NCBI GenBank assembly: GCA_963819855.1
Contig: CAWFYC010000015.1
Location: 173,301 to 237,300, forward strand
Source: JAMXLO01 sp963819855
Lineage (GTDB): Bacteria; Pseudomonadota; Alphaproteobacteria; Acetobacterales; Acetobacteraceae
Reading direction: 5' to 3'
DNA: 64,000 bases
This document shows, piece after piece, positions 28,328-37,004 of this stretch. The translations under genes and the position numbers were made by a program. Positions within the stretch are counted from its first letter, which is position 1. Every line of letters starts with the position of its first letter. Under the pieces are notes generated by a model that saw only the letters and a list, made by a program, of their open reading frames with translations, was not told the DNA's origin and did no database searches.

Positions 28328-29098
28328 TCAGGAGCGGCCGCGAAGTGCCGCCAGGCGGTCGGTCAGGTTGGTCGGCGCGGCCGGTGTGCCGGAGGCGATC
28401 TGCATGGCGCGCGCGATGTTCGCATCCTCCTTCTCGGGCTGCGTCGGCGTGAGCAGCTTTGCCTTCATGTTGGCGGCCTCGGCATTGGCAAGATCGCGCG
28501 CGGCAGAATCCTGCATCGACTTCAGTGCGACGTTCAGGCCGCTGGTCGTCGTGCTCAGACCGGCGGCGCGACGAGCCGCGTCGGCCTGCTGTTCCGCCAT
28601 CTGCCGCTGCTGACCGGCGCGCGCCATGTCGCGCTGGGCGCGCTCGAGCTGCGAGCGCCCCTCGCGCAGCTTGCCGCCGGCGTCGGCATAGGTCTTCTCG
28701 AGCATCTCCATGAACTCCTTGGCGTCGACCGCGTCCTTCTTTTCGCGATCGATCTCGGGCGCCATCTGCTCCAACATCGTCACCAGCGTCGCCAGGCTCC
28801 GCTCCAGGTCCGCCTTCTTCGCCGGATCGGCTTCCGCCGCGACCTGGTTTTGCAGCTGCTCCGCCGCGGCCATTCGCTGCGCCGACAAGGTCTGGATGGC
28901 ATTCGCCTCGCGCGTCTCCTTGTCGTAGCTCTGCCGCGCCCGCGCCACCTGCTGGCCAAGGTCGTCGAGATGTTGCTCCATCGACCGCATCTCGGCCTCG
29001 CTGGCTGATTGCGGATCCCAGCGGACCAATGCCTCGACGCCGGCCTGCACCGCCTTGTCAGCCTTCACGCCGATCAGGTTGCGCATGAACTGAAGCAT
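28328..29098 (-). CDS. PspA/IM30-like coiled-coil protein
   Basis: 256 residues, nearly all alpha-helical with long heptad-like stretches (about 35-200), starting MLQFMRNLIGVKADKAV, an amphipathic helix of the type that binds membrane in PspA and YjfJ. The start is fixed by AAGGAGGA a few bases upstream. PspA relatives are ESCRT-III-like proteins that coat and stabilise the cytoplasmic membrane under stress. It is the last gene of a four-gene operon with psiF, a DUF2491 gene and a DUF350 gene, the same partners as in the E. coli yjfJKL group. C-terminal region is longer and less helical than in PspA. Confidence 0.75.
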   Translation of the reverse strand: MLQFMRNLIGVKADKAVQAGVEALVRWDPQSASEAEMRSMEQHLDDLGQQVARARQSYDKETREANAIQTLSAQRMAAAEQLQNQVAAEADPAKKADLERSLATLVTMLEQMAPEIDREKKDAVDAKEFMEMLEKTYADAGGKLREGRSQLERAQRDMARAGQQRQMAEQQADAARRAAGLSTTTSGLNVALKSMQDSAARDLANAEAANMKAKLLTPTQPEKEDANIARAMQIASGTPAAPTNLTDRLAALRGRS

Positions 29099-29129
29099 GG
29101 GCTTGTCCTCCTTGTTGCCACGGCTGCCG

Positions 29130-29561
29130 TCAGACCGGAACCATCCCGGCCGCGTTGAGCAATGCAATCGCAAGCTGCGCCGCGGCGATCGGCAGTGCCG
29201 CCGCGAGGCTCCCGTCTTCGATCGTCAGGCGCATTCCACGCATCACGTGGCTGGCGATCACGACCGTCACCAGTTGCAGCAGGATTGCCACAATCCCCCA
29301 AACGACGATGTCGAGCAACGAGCGTGTGGTGGCAAGCAGAGCGGCAAGCGGAATCGCCAGCGCGATCACCGCGCCACTCAGCACGGTGGCCGCCGCGACG
29401 TTGCCCTCGCGCAGCAGCTCACGCTCATGGAACGGTGTGACCAACGTGTAGACAGCGACGCCGACCACCAGAAGCACGATGCACACGACGAACTGCAGCA
29501 GCAGCACCGGCAGCCCGCTGCCGAGTGCGCCCGCGATACCTAAGGCTGGGTCTCCGGACAT
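29130..29561 (-). CDS. DUF350 family inner-membrane protein (YjfL-like)
   Basis: 143 residues with four hydrophobic helices (LPVLLLQFVVCIVLLVVGVA, AATVLSGAVIALAIPLAALL, IVVWGIVAILLQLVTVVIAS, ALPIAAAQLAIALLNAAGM), the pattern of DUF350. Function is not known; family members are often beside PspA-like and DUF2491 genes, as here (18 bases after DUF2491, 31 before the PspA-like gene). Likely part of a membrane-stress or envelope-maintenance module. Confidence 0.8.
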   Translation of the reverse strand: MSGDPALGIAGALGSGLPVLLLQFVVCIVLLVVGVAVYTLVTPFHERELLREGNVAAATVLSGAVIALAIPLAALLATTRSLLDIVVWGIVAILLQLVTVVIASHVMRGMRLTIEDGSLAAALPIAAAQLAIALLNAAGMVPV

Positions 29562-29579
29562 GGCGTGCTCCGCGATTGG

Positions 29580-30947
29580 TCAAAGGGAAACGGCCGGCAG
29601 TGTCAGCGCGGCAGGATTGACATCGATGCCGGCGAGGATTTCCACCCAGGCCTGGCTGCCATCGTCGACTGCGGCGACCATAGCATATTCGGCCTGTGGC
29701 GCCGGCGGCGCAGCCCCGGTGGCGCGCGCATACAGCATGGCCTGCAACCGCCGCTGCGTCACGCCGCCAAGCGTCTGCAGAGTCTCGGTCTGCTGACGCG
29801 GTGGCACCTTGCTTTGTCCCGGCGCCCACGAGCGATCGTAGGTCTGGCCATCCTTGGTCTGGAACGCCGGCCAGCCGATCATCCCTTGGGCAGGATCGAG
29901 CCACTGGCCCCACTCGGCTTGGTCGGCCGGCTGCACTTCGTCGAGCCGGGAGAAGTAGCGGCATTCATCGGGCGCGCCGTCTGCGCCGAGATGCAGTTGG
30001 AACAAGCCGGCCCGGCCCGGCAGGTAGAGCCGGTGCAATTGCACACCCTCATCCTCCAGCAGCCCCACGGCCTCGACGCTGATCATCCCGCTGCCTGACG
30101 GCGGCTGCACCTTGGTGACACCGGCGGCCAGCAGAAACGGCGCAGGGTCGAGCGGGATGGTCTGCCCGACACGGAACCGCGTCGCGGCACTGCCCGAGAT
30201 GCCCGGCGGCGCGCTTGCGATCGAAGGTCCGGCAGCCAAAGGCCTGGCGGCTCTGCGGCGCGCCAGCCACAGCAGTGCGAACGCCGCCACTGCGACGAAC
30301 AGCACCACCCAAACGATGGCTGAGCCGCCCGACGCAGGTGCAACCGGCGCACCCGCGGGCGCCGCGGATGCCTGATCGCCAAGCGCCGCCAGCCGTGCCG
30401 CCGTGCCGGGATCGCGCGCGACCTGTTGGTGCCATTGCTGATAGGCCGGGTTGAACTGCGACTGCTGGAAGTAACTGGCGCGGTCCGACGCCGACAACGC
30501 CCCGAGCATGGCCCAGAAGGCTGCCGTGCCATAGCCGCCGGACCCACCGGCAATGCCAGCCGGCGCCGCATAGCTTGGCGGACGGCGCGACGCATAGCCA
30601 CCGTACTGCCAGCCGCTGTCCGGCCGGCCTGAGGCTTCGACCGACGGACGGCGGGGCTGTTGCGAAGCGCGGTACTGCTGCAGCGCCTGCGCCGACGTTG
30701 TCCGCGAGATCGCCATGTCGCCGGCCGAACCGGAGACGTATCCACTGCCGGATGTCGACGGACGCCGGTAACCACCGCTGGACGGGACGGTCCGGCCCGC
30801 GGTACTGGAAGTCGAGCCGTACTGTGCATATATGTGTGGGCGGCGATATCCGCCGCTGTCGGCCAGAGCATCCGATGGCGTTCCGAGGAGCGCCTCACAG
30901 AGTGCAACCGTCAGCGCCGCGCAGAGATAGGCTGCGCGGAACCGCAT
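29580..30947 (-). CDS. DUF2491-domain protein with secretion signal and low-complexity N-terminus
   Basis: 455 residues. A signal peptide (MRFRAAYLCAALTVALCEAL) is followed by a disordered Gly/Ser/Tyr/Arg region with GGYRRP repeats (residues 32-120), a membrane helix around 208-228 (SAIVWVVLFVAVAAFALLWL) and a C-terminal domain (about 255-455) that resembles E. coli YjfK: QTIPLDPAPFLLAAG and WPAFQTKDGQTYDRSWAPG. YjfK lacks the N-terminal half, so this is an extended form. It is 7 bases after psiF and 18 before DUF350, so the four genes form one unit. Biochemical role unknown. Confidence 0.72.
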   Translation of the reverse strand: MRFRAAYLCAALTVALCEALLGTPSDALADSGGYRRPHIYAQYGSTSSTAGRTVPSSGGYRRPSTSGSGYVSGSAGDMAISRTTSAQALQQYRASQQPRRPSVEASGRPDSGWQYGGYASRRPPSYAAPAGIAGGSGGYGTAAFWAMLGALSASDRASYFQQSQFNPAYQQWHQQVARDPGTAARLAALGDQASAAPAGAPVAPASGGSAIVWVVLFVAVAAFALLWLARRRAARPLAAGPSIASAPPGISGSAATRFRVGQTIPLDPAPFLLAAGVTKVQPPSGSGMISVEAVGLLEDEGVQLHRLYLPGRAGLFQLHLGADGAPDECRYFSRLDEVQPADQAEWGQWLDPAQGMIGWPAFQTKDGQTYDRSWAPGQSKVPPRQQTETLQTLGGVTQRRLQAMLYARATGAAPPAPQAEYAMVAAVDDGSQAWVEILAGIDVNPAALTLPAVSL

Positions 30948-30954
30948 CAGCGCG

Positions 30955-31263
30955 TCAGGCGGATTTCTTGAGGCAGGTGGCCAAATAAGTCTTGCGGTCG
31001 TCGCTCGTCATCTTTTCCTGTGTCGCCTCGGCGTTGCAGACCTTCATCAGCGTGGTCTGGCTCATTTTGCCGCCCAGGCAGGCACTCATGTAGTTTTGCC
31101 TGGCGTCGCCCTTGAGACTGCGCTGCGATGCGTCCGCGTTGCAGGTCGTCATCCGTTGTTGCTGTGCCGCCTGGGCGGGCGTCGGTGCCTTGTCCGATTG
31201 CGCAAGCGTAGGCGTGATGATGAACACCGCGATTGCGCAGAACGCGCCAGCGAATTGAAACAT
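30955..31263 (-). CDS. PsiF-repeat secreted protein
   Basis: 102 residues with a signal peptide (MFQFAGAFCAIAVFIITPTLA) and two PsiF repeats, each with two cysteines: QQQRMTTCNADASQRSLKG then YMSACL, and TLMKVCNAEATQEKMTSDD then YLATCLKK. PsiF was first described as phosphate-starvation inducible; its role is not known. It is the first gene of the operon with the DUF2491, DUF350 and PspA-like genes, and its promoter should lie in 31264-31480. Confidence 0.85.
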   Translation of the reverse strand: MFQFAGAFCAIAVFIITPTLAQSDKAPTPAQAAQQQRMTTCNADASQRSLKGDARQNYMSACLGGKMSQTTLMKVCNAEATQEKMTSDDRKTYLATCLKKSA

Positions 31264-31480
31264 TCTTCCCCCGAGAATTACTTACTGAAAGGTTAACGTA
31301 GGCCACCCACGGCTTTGATCGCAGTCACGTGCGCGTGATGTGGAACTCAATGTCCCTCGGTTGGACCGGGAGTCGTGTTGATCGACCTCGGCGTGTCATC
31401 CCGCATTGATGTTGCACTTGATTTTGGCCAATTCACCGCGCCGATCCAGACAGCGCGGTTGCCATTGCCGTCTGCGCGGA

Positions 31481-31948
31481 TCAGGCGACCGGGCGACGCG
31501 CCGGACTGACCCATTCCCGCACATGCGGCCACAGCTCACGATCCGGCGTCTTCACCAGGTCCTTCTCCAGCGCACCGACCAGCTTCGCCTGCGCCGCAGC
31601 GTCCAGCGCCTCGCGTAGCTCGTTCAGTGCACGAGACGGTGCCACGAGCAGCAGTTCGTCGAATTCGCCACGCCCGGATGCGGCGCTGATCTGTTCCCCG
31701 ACCAGCCGGACGAACTTCTGCATCTCCATCGCATGCGGATCGTGACGCTCGCCGAACGCGTGACGCGCGCTGGCACCGCTCTCGAACGCGCGGCCTGGCC
31801 GGTCCGAGCCGATGTCATGCGAGCGCAGATGGGCCGACGCAGAATCGAACGAACCGACGGTGCGCAGCGCGTTGTCCGCATCCGGCTGGACGAAGCGCAC
31901 ATGCTCGCCGTCGGCGATGACAATCCGAAGGGTCAGGGGTTTTGCCAT
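31481..31948 (-). CDS. Host attachment protein family (eRF1-like fold)
   Basis: 155 residues, starting MAKPLTLRIVIADGEHVRFV, with GGAAGGAGG about 10 bases upstream that fixes the start. It matches the family first noted as needed for Agrobacterium attachment, now placed in the bacterial archaeo-eukaryotic release-factor-like (baeRF) group: an N-terminal IADGEHVRFVQ strand, then FVRLVGEQISAASGRGEFDE and LLLVAPSRALNELREAL. A ribosome-related role has been suggested for the superfamily. It follows the anti-sigma gene by 61 bases and may belong to that stress regulon. Confidence 0.8.
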   Translation of the reverse strand: MAKPLTLRIVIADGEHVRFVQPDADNALRTVGSFDSASAHLRSHDIGSDRPGRAFESGASARHAFGERHDPHAMEMQKFVRLVGEQISAASGRGEFDELLLVAPSRALNELREALDAAAQAKLVGALEKDLVKTPDRELWPHVREWVSPARRPVA

Positions 31949-32009
31949 GTGAGTGCCTCCTTCCAGAGGCAATCCTGCGCCGCAACCGTCTGTCGCGCCT
32001 TGATCTGGA

Positions 32010-32780
32010 TCAGCCAAGCTGCCGGCGCACCAGTTCGGCGATCCGGCGCAACTCGGCTGGCGGCAGCTTTCCGACCACAGTGTAGCCGATGCTCTGGTCG
32101 ATCCAGGCGCAGCCATCGACGTGGGCGAAATCGACATGCTGGATCGGCATGCTCGCCGCCGCGTCCAACGGCAGCACGAACACCGTGAGCCGCACGCCCT
32201 GCGGATCGTCGTACATGAACAGGCCCGCGGGCCCGTCCTGCGTGGCGGCCAGACGTCCGCCCATATAGCTGTAGCCATCGGCCGACAGATCGGGCGGCGC
32301 CACCTGGTGGTTCAGTCGATTCGACACCCAGCGCGCCAGGTCGTCGCGCTGCTGGGCGCCCAGCTCGGTAGGGCGCCGGCGATCGGCGGTATAGACCACG
32401 TGGTTGGCCACTGCCTGCTGTGCCAGCAACGTGATCGCGGCCGCCGCCGGCGGCCGGCCGCCGCGCAGGAACCACCCCCCGACGCCGCCCAGGCCGAACG
32501 CCAGCAGGACCGACGCTGCTGCCCGCCAAGGGAATCCCCTTCCCCGCCGCTGCCGGACCAGCCGCTCCAGACCGAGCCGTGGCGGGACCGGTTCGGCAGC
32601 CACCGGTGCGAACGCCGCCCGCAGTGCCTCACGCTGGTCCTGCCATGCCGCGACCCGGCGGGCGACGTCCGGCTGCTCGTGCAAATAGTGCAGCACCGCC
32701 GGCTGGCGGTCCGGCTCGAGCTGACCGTCGATCCAGGCATGCAGGTCTTCCTCGGGGATCGGCCGGGCGGAGTCGCTCAT
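32010..32780 (-). CDS. Anti-sigma factor (transmembrane)
   Basis: 256 residues from MSDSARPIPEEDLHAWIDGQ, whose ATG overlaps the sigma factor stop by 4 bases. The N-terminal 90 residues resemble a cytoplasmic sigma-binding helix domain (HAWIDGQLEPDRQPAVLHYL), followed by one membrane helix (WRAAASVLLAFGLGGVGGWF, about 115-135) and a periplasmic domain of about 110 residues (SADGYSYMGGRL, VLPLDAAASMPIQHVDFA). It lacks the His-x3-Cys-x2-Cys zinc motif of ZAS proteins. It should hold the neighbouring ECF factor at the membrane. Confidence 0.85.
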   Translation of the reverse strand: MSDSARPIPEEDLHAWIDGQLEPDRQPAVLHYLHEQPDVARRVAAWQDQREALRAAFAPVAAEPVPPRLGLERLVRQRRGRGFPWRAAASVLLAFGLGGVGGWFLRGGRPPAAAAITLLAQQAVANHVVYTADRRRPTELGAQQRDDLARWVSNRLNHQVAPPDLSADGYSYMGGRLAATQDGPAGLFMYDDPQGVRLTVFVLPLDAAASMPIQHVDFAHVDGCAWIDQSIGYTVVGKLPPAELRRIAELVRRQLG

Positions 32781-33343
32781 TTGACCCTCCGCAGCACCGG
32801 CCGAGCCTCCGACTCCTCGGTCAACTGGCGCAGCCGCTCGCGGCCGCGGGCCAGCCGCGACATCACAGTGCCAATGGGAATGCCAAGCACATTGGCGGCG
32901 TCGGCGTAAGAGAGGTCCTCGACCGAGACCAGCAGGATGACGCTCCGCTGCTCGACCGGAAGCGCGTTCAGCCCACGAATGAGGTCGCGCCACTGCAGGC
33001 CGCTCTCCTGCTCCGGACGTATGCTCACGGCGGCTTCGTGCGTCTCATCGAGCGGCTCGCCTGCGGGACGTGCCTTGGCCCTGCGCAACTGGCTGATGAA
33101 CAGGTTGTGCATGATGGCAAACAGCCAGGCCCTCACATCGGCGTCATCGCGCCGCGTGTGCAGCTTATCCAGCGCGCGGACCAGACAATCGTGCACCAGG
33201 TCATCGGCATCGTCGCGGTTGCGCAGCAGCGCCGCGGCGTAGCGGCGCAGCGCCGGGATGCAGGCTTCGATCCGGGTCAGGACGCCGGAGACGGTCACGG
33301 CATGATCGGCTCCGCTGTTCGCCCTAGATGATGGGCTCTGCAC
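32777..33343 (-). CDS. ECF-type RNA polymerase sigma factor
   Basis: 188 residues. Region 2 is at about 35-100 (LLRNRDDADDLVHDCLVRAL, then WLFAIMHNLFISQLRR), region 4 at about 130-175 (LPVEQRSVILLVSVEDLSYA then IPIGTVMSRLARGRERLR). The short length and lack of regions 1 and 3 make it group IV. A GTG at codon 17 (VTVSGVLTRIEACIPALRRY) is a possible later start. Coupled by overlap to the anti-sigma gene. Such factors often direct their own promoter, but I could not find a clear one in 33344-33469. Confidence 0.92.
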   Translation of the reverse strand: MQSPSSRANSGADHAVTVSGVLTRIEACIPALRRYAAALLRNRDDADDLVHDCLVRALDKLHTRRDDADVRAWLFAIMHNLFISQLRRAKARPAGEPLDETHEAAVSIRPEQESGLQWRDLIRGLNALPVEQRSVILLVSVEDLSYADAANVLGIPIGTVMSRLARGRERLRQLTEESEARPVLRRVK

Positions 33344-33469
33344 ATTGGCAGCGTCACCTGCGCCGCCCGGGTACGGGACGCTCCTGACGGCGCTTTATTC
33401 CATCCGGCGCGGCGGCTGGACGCCGGGCGGTCGGTGACCGAAGCTGCGCCGCCTGAAGGAGGGCCCGTC

Positions 33470-34628
33470 ATGAAGATCACCAAGGTCGAACCGCTGCTGC
33501 TGGACCGGTTCCTTTATGTCCGCGTCAGCACCGACGCGGGCATCACCGGCATAGGCGAGTCAGGCACGTGGGGCCAGCTCGAGGCCTCCGCCGCCTCGAT
33601 CACCAAATACGGCGAATACCTGATTGGCAAGGACCCGTTTCCGATCGAGCATCACTGGAATGTCATGCTGCGGGCCAATCATTTCACCGGCGGTGCGATC
33701 ACCGGTGCCGTATCAGCAATCGACATCGCATTGTGGGACATCAAGGGCAAGGCATTCGGCGTACCGGTGTACGAGCTGCTCGGCGGGCGGATGCGCCACA
33801 AGGCGCGCCTCTACGGGCACGTGAAGGGCCGCACGATCGAGAAGCTGGTGGAAGAGGCGGTGCGGCTGAAGCAGGCCGGCTTCACCGCGCTGGGGCACCT
33901 GAACCCGCTGCTGGACGAGAGCGAGGACGAACCTTTCTACAAGTCGCACGCCGCGCGGATCGAGGAGGCGATCGACAACGTGCGCCGGCTGCGCGAGGCG
34001 GTCGGGCCGAAGGTGGATTTGTGCATCGAGATCCACCGCCGCCTGACGCCGCCCGAGGCGATCGCGCTGGGGCGCGGCATCGAGAAGTACACGCCGATGT
34101 TCTTCGAGGACCCGCTGCGGCCGAACAGTTTCGACGCGATGGCGGACGTGGCGCGGCACATCGATATCCCGATCGCGACCGGCGAGCGGTTCCACAGTCT
34201 GTATCAGTTCCAGACGCTGCTGACGCGCAACGCGGTGCAGTACCTGCGGCCGGATGTGTGCCTGGTGGGCGGGATCACCGGGGCGAAGAAGGTCGCGGCA
34301 ATCGCCGAGGCGCACGATGCCTGGGTGGTGCCGCACAACCCGTTGTCGCCGATCAGCACTGCGGCGTGTCTGCAGATCGCCGCCTGCATTCCGAATTTCG
34401 CGATCCAGGAGTATCCGTCGCGGACGCCGGACCTGGATGGCGGGAAGGAGCTGCTCGGCAACGATCTGGCGACCGGGCTGGAGGAACAGGTGGGTGGGTT
34501 CATCGCGATTCCCGAACGGGCCGGGGATCGGCGTGGAACTGGTGGAGGACGTGGAGCGGCGGTTCCCGTACCGGCCGCGGCCGATCAAGATGCGGCCGCA
34601 TGAGGACGGGTCGGTGGTGGATATGTAG
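33470..34628 (+). CDS. Mandelate racemase/muconate lactonizing enzyme family protein (galactonate dehydratase-like), frameshift near 34513
   Basis: An enolase-superfamily enzyme, about 385 residues, likely dehydrating an acid sugar. Start MKITKVEPLLLDRF follows AAGGAGGGCCC, rejecting an upstream Met. Metal-site and catalytic stretches: DLCIEIHRRLTPPEA, MFFEDPLRPNSFDAM, IPIATGERFHSLYQ, and VVPHNPLSPIST. These match the dehydratase subgroup (galactonate or mannonate type) better than mandelate racemase. One extra base at about 34513 throws the last 38 residues out of frame; skipping it gives IPNGPGIGVELVEDVERRF and a normal C-terminus ending at 34628. Uncorrected, translation would run to 34603. 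Confidence 0.82.
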
Positions 34629-34685
34629 TGTGTTGCAGCGGAGACAGGACTACCCTCGCACGCCTCTTCCAAGGGAGGAACCCAG

Positions 34686-35607
34686 ATGATCAACCTGCAC
34701 GACATCCGATACGCGCGCCTCGGCACGCAGGACCTGGAGTCCTCGATCCGGTTCGCCACCGACATCGTCGGGCTGCAACTGGTCGCGCGCGAAGCCAACG
34801 CCGCCTACTTCCGCAGCGACAAGGCCGAGGTGCGCGGCGATACGCGCGACCATACACTTGTGTATTTCGAAGGCGACCCGGCGGATCAGACAATCGGCCT
34901 GGAACTGATCGATCCCGACGATCTGGACGCGGTCGGGGCTGCGCTGGAACAGGCGGGACGGCCGGTGCACTGGGGCACCCGTGCGGAATGCGACAGCCGG
35001 CGCACCCGCGCGTTCATCGCGTCATCCGATCCCAGCGGCAACAAGCTGGACATCCTGGCGCGACCCTACAACAGCGGCTCGAAGTTCCTTCCGGGCGCGC
35101 CAGGTGGGGATCACCAATTTCAGCCATGTCGCCCTGTTCAGCACCGATACCAAGCGCGACACCGAGTTCTGGACGCGGCTGGTCAATGCGCGCGTCTCCG
35201 ACTGGCTCGGCGAGGCGACCTTCCTGCGCATCGGCACCGTGCATCATTCGGTGGTGCTGATGCCGTCGTCGCGGCCGGGGATCCAGCACATCAATCACCA
35301 GGTCGAGGACATCGACGATGTGATGCAGTCCTACTACTGGCTCAAGCAGCATGGCGTGAAGATCGTCTACGGCCCGGGGCGGCATCCCATCTCCACCGCG
35401 ATGATGGTGTATTTCGAGGGACCGGACGGCATGGTCTACGAGTATTCCGTCGGGGTGAAGCACATCATGCCGGAACAGGAGACCACCTACCGCCCGCGCC
35501 AGTTCTCGCTGGAAGGCTATAACGGCGACATGTGGGGTTCGTTCACCGAGACCGAGGGCCTGCCGCGTGAACCCGCAGCCGGAACGAAGATCCGCCTCGT
35601 CGTTTAG
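34686..35607 (+). CDS. Two-domain VOC-family (extradiol dioxygenase-like) protein, frameshift near 35097
   Basis: About 306 residues after correcting one extra base near 35096-35100. The first half is MINLHDIRYARLGTQDLES to FLPG, the second half VGITNFSHVALFSTDT to the end, two vicinal-oxygen-chelate domains as in type I extradiol dioxygenases. In the C-terminal domain the three Fe/Mn ligands fit His in NFSHVAL, His in GIQHINHQVED and Glu in MVYEYSVGV, so ring-cleaving or glyoxalase-like activity is possible. The upstream GGGAGGAACCC is a good ribosome binding site. It follows the dehydratase gene by 57 bases and leads into the Fe-S genes. Substrate unknown. Confidence 0.8.
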
Positions 35608-35622
35608 CGCTGGGTAACAGCA

Positions 35623-36045
35623 ATGCCCGATCTGGCAAGTGGACTGGTCGCGCACATGCGCGACAACTCGGCCCGCCTGGCGGCCGCCTGCACGGCCTGC
35701 GGCGAGTGCTATCGCGCCTGTCCCATGGTGCCACGGACCGCCGCGCTGAACGCCGCGGAACCGGAAGCGGTGATGGCCGGCATCCGCGACATCTTGCGCG
35801 ATGGCGCCGGCACGCCGGAGGCGATTGCCTTCGCGGGTGCCTGCACCAAGAGCGGTGTGTGCACGCCGGCCTGTCCGGAGAAGCTTGACGCGGCGTTCCT
35901 GATGCGGCTGGCATCGCTGCGCGTCCGCGGCACGCTGGGCGACGCACCGCGCGTCGCAAGCAAACACGATCCGGGCTGGTCCGCGCGCGTCAAGGCGTTC
36001 GCGCGACTAACAATGAACGAGGAGGAGCAGGCGAAATGGCTGTGA
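35623..36045 (+). CDS. HdrC-like 4Fe-4S protein
   Basis: 140 residues with two ferredoxin-type cysteine sets, CTACGECYRACPMVP near 23-37 and CTKSGVCTPACPEK near 74-87, the layout of heterodisulfide reductase subunit C and glycolate oxidase-type Fe-S subunits. It likely relays electrons in the cytoplasm. Its stop lies inside the start of the HdrB-like gene (10-base overlap), so the two are translated together and probably form a complex. Confidence 0.85.
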   Translation: MPDLASGLVAHMRDNSARLAAACTACGECYRACPMVPRTAALNAAEPEAVMAGIRDILRDGAGTPEAIAFAGACTKSGVCTPACPEKLDAAFLMRLASLRVRGTLGDAPRVASKHDPGWSARVKAFARLTMNEEEQAKWL

Positions 36046-36881
36046 CCGCGGATGCCAGCGTCACCTTCTGGTACGGCTGCAACATGGCCCGCCACGGCGA
36101 GATCGTGCGTCTCGTCACGCACATCCTCGAAGCCGTCGGTGTCGAGGCGGCGCCGGCCGGCGGTCCCGGCTACTGCTGCGGCTCCACGCAGGAGAAGAAC
36201 GCCCGCATCGCCGCAGGCATGGCCGCGCGCACGGTGGAGAAATTCAATCAGGCCGGGCGTGAAACGGTTGTCACCTGGTGCCCGTCCTGCCACATGAACA
36301 TGGACGATCTGATGGCGCCGGTGACAGAGACGGCGTTCGAGACGCAGCACATCACCCAGCTGCTGGTCACTCGTGCCGACCGGCTGCGTCCGCTGCTGAC
36401 ACATCACGTGTCGGCGCGGGTTCTGCTCCATGCGCATCACGGCTTCCATGGACGTGTGCCGGTGAACACCGACGTACCGATGCTGCTCGGCATGATCCCC
36501 GGCCTGACCATGCTGGATCATCCCATGCGCATCCCCGGCCACATGTGCTCGGCGATCGCGGCCGTGCCCGGCGAACTGGCGCGGGCGCACCGGGAGACGC
36601 TGGCGGCGATGGAAGACACCGACGCAGACACGCTGGCGACCATCTTTCATTCCTGTCACCGCGATGCCGTGGCGTTGGAGCGCGGCCGGCCGATCCGCGT
36701 GGTGAACTGGATCCATCTGCTGGCCGAGGCGATGGGACTGCCACACACCGACGAATACAAGCACTGGCGCAACGCCGAGGACCCCCGCGCGGCGATCGGT
36801 GCGGAGCGCATCGCTGCCGCCGGCGACGTCGTCTTCGAGCGCCTGGTGGAACCGGAGCTCAGGCGCCCGTCGACGATCTGA
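36036..36881 (+). CDS. HdrB-like CCG-domain Fe-S protein
   Basis: 281 residues with CCG-type cysteine motifs: FWYGCNMARHG, then GPGYCCGSTQEKN and TWCPSCHMNMDD in the first half; the second half has HMCSAIAAVP and HSCHRDAVALERG, a less complete set. CCG domains hold a non-cubane Fe-S cluster in HdrB and in succinate, lactate and glycolate dehydrogenase relatives. With the HdrC-like neighbour it makes a soluble disulfide- or quinone-reducing type module; the flavoprotein partner is not adjacent on this strand. Confidence 0.83.
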   Translation: MAVTADASVTFWYGCNMARHGEIVRLVTHILEAVGVEAAPAGGPGYCCGSTQEKNARIAAGMAARTVEKFNQAGRETVVTWCPSCHMNMDDLMAPVTETAFETQHITQLLVTRADRLRPLLTHHVSARVLLHAHHGFHGRVPVNTDVPMLLGMIPGLTMLDHPMRIPGHMCSAIAAVPGELARAHRETLAAMEDTDADTLATIFHSCHRDAVALERGRPIRVVNWIHLLAEAMGLPHTDEYKHWRNAEDPRAAIGAERIAAAGDVVFERLVEPELRRPSTI

Positions 36882-37004
36882 ACAGGCGGGACTGGGGCCT
36901 TTTTCCCAGCCGAGCAACGGAATACCGTGACATTCGGCGCGTCTTTTACCAAGCTGACTGCCCCGCGCCGGGCTCGGGCGGTCGGCTGCAACAAAGGGGG
37001 ATGC

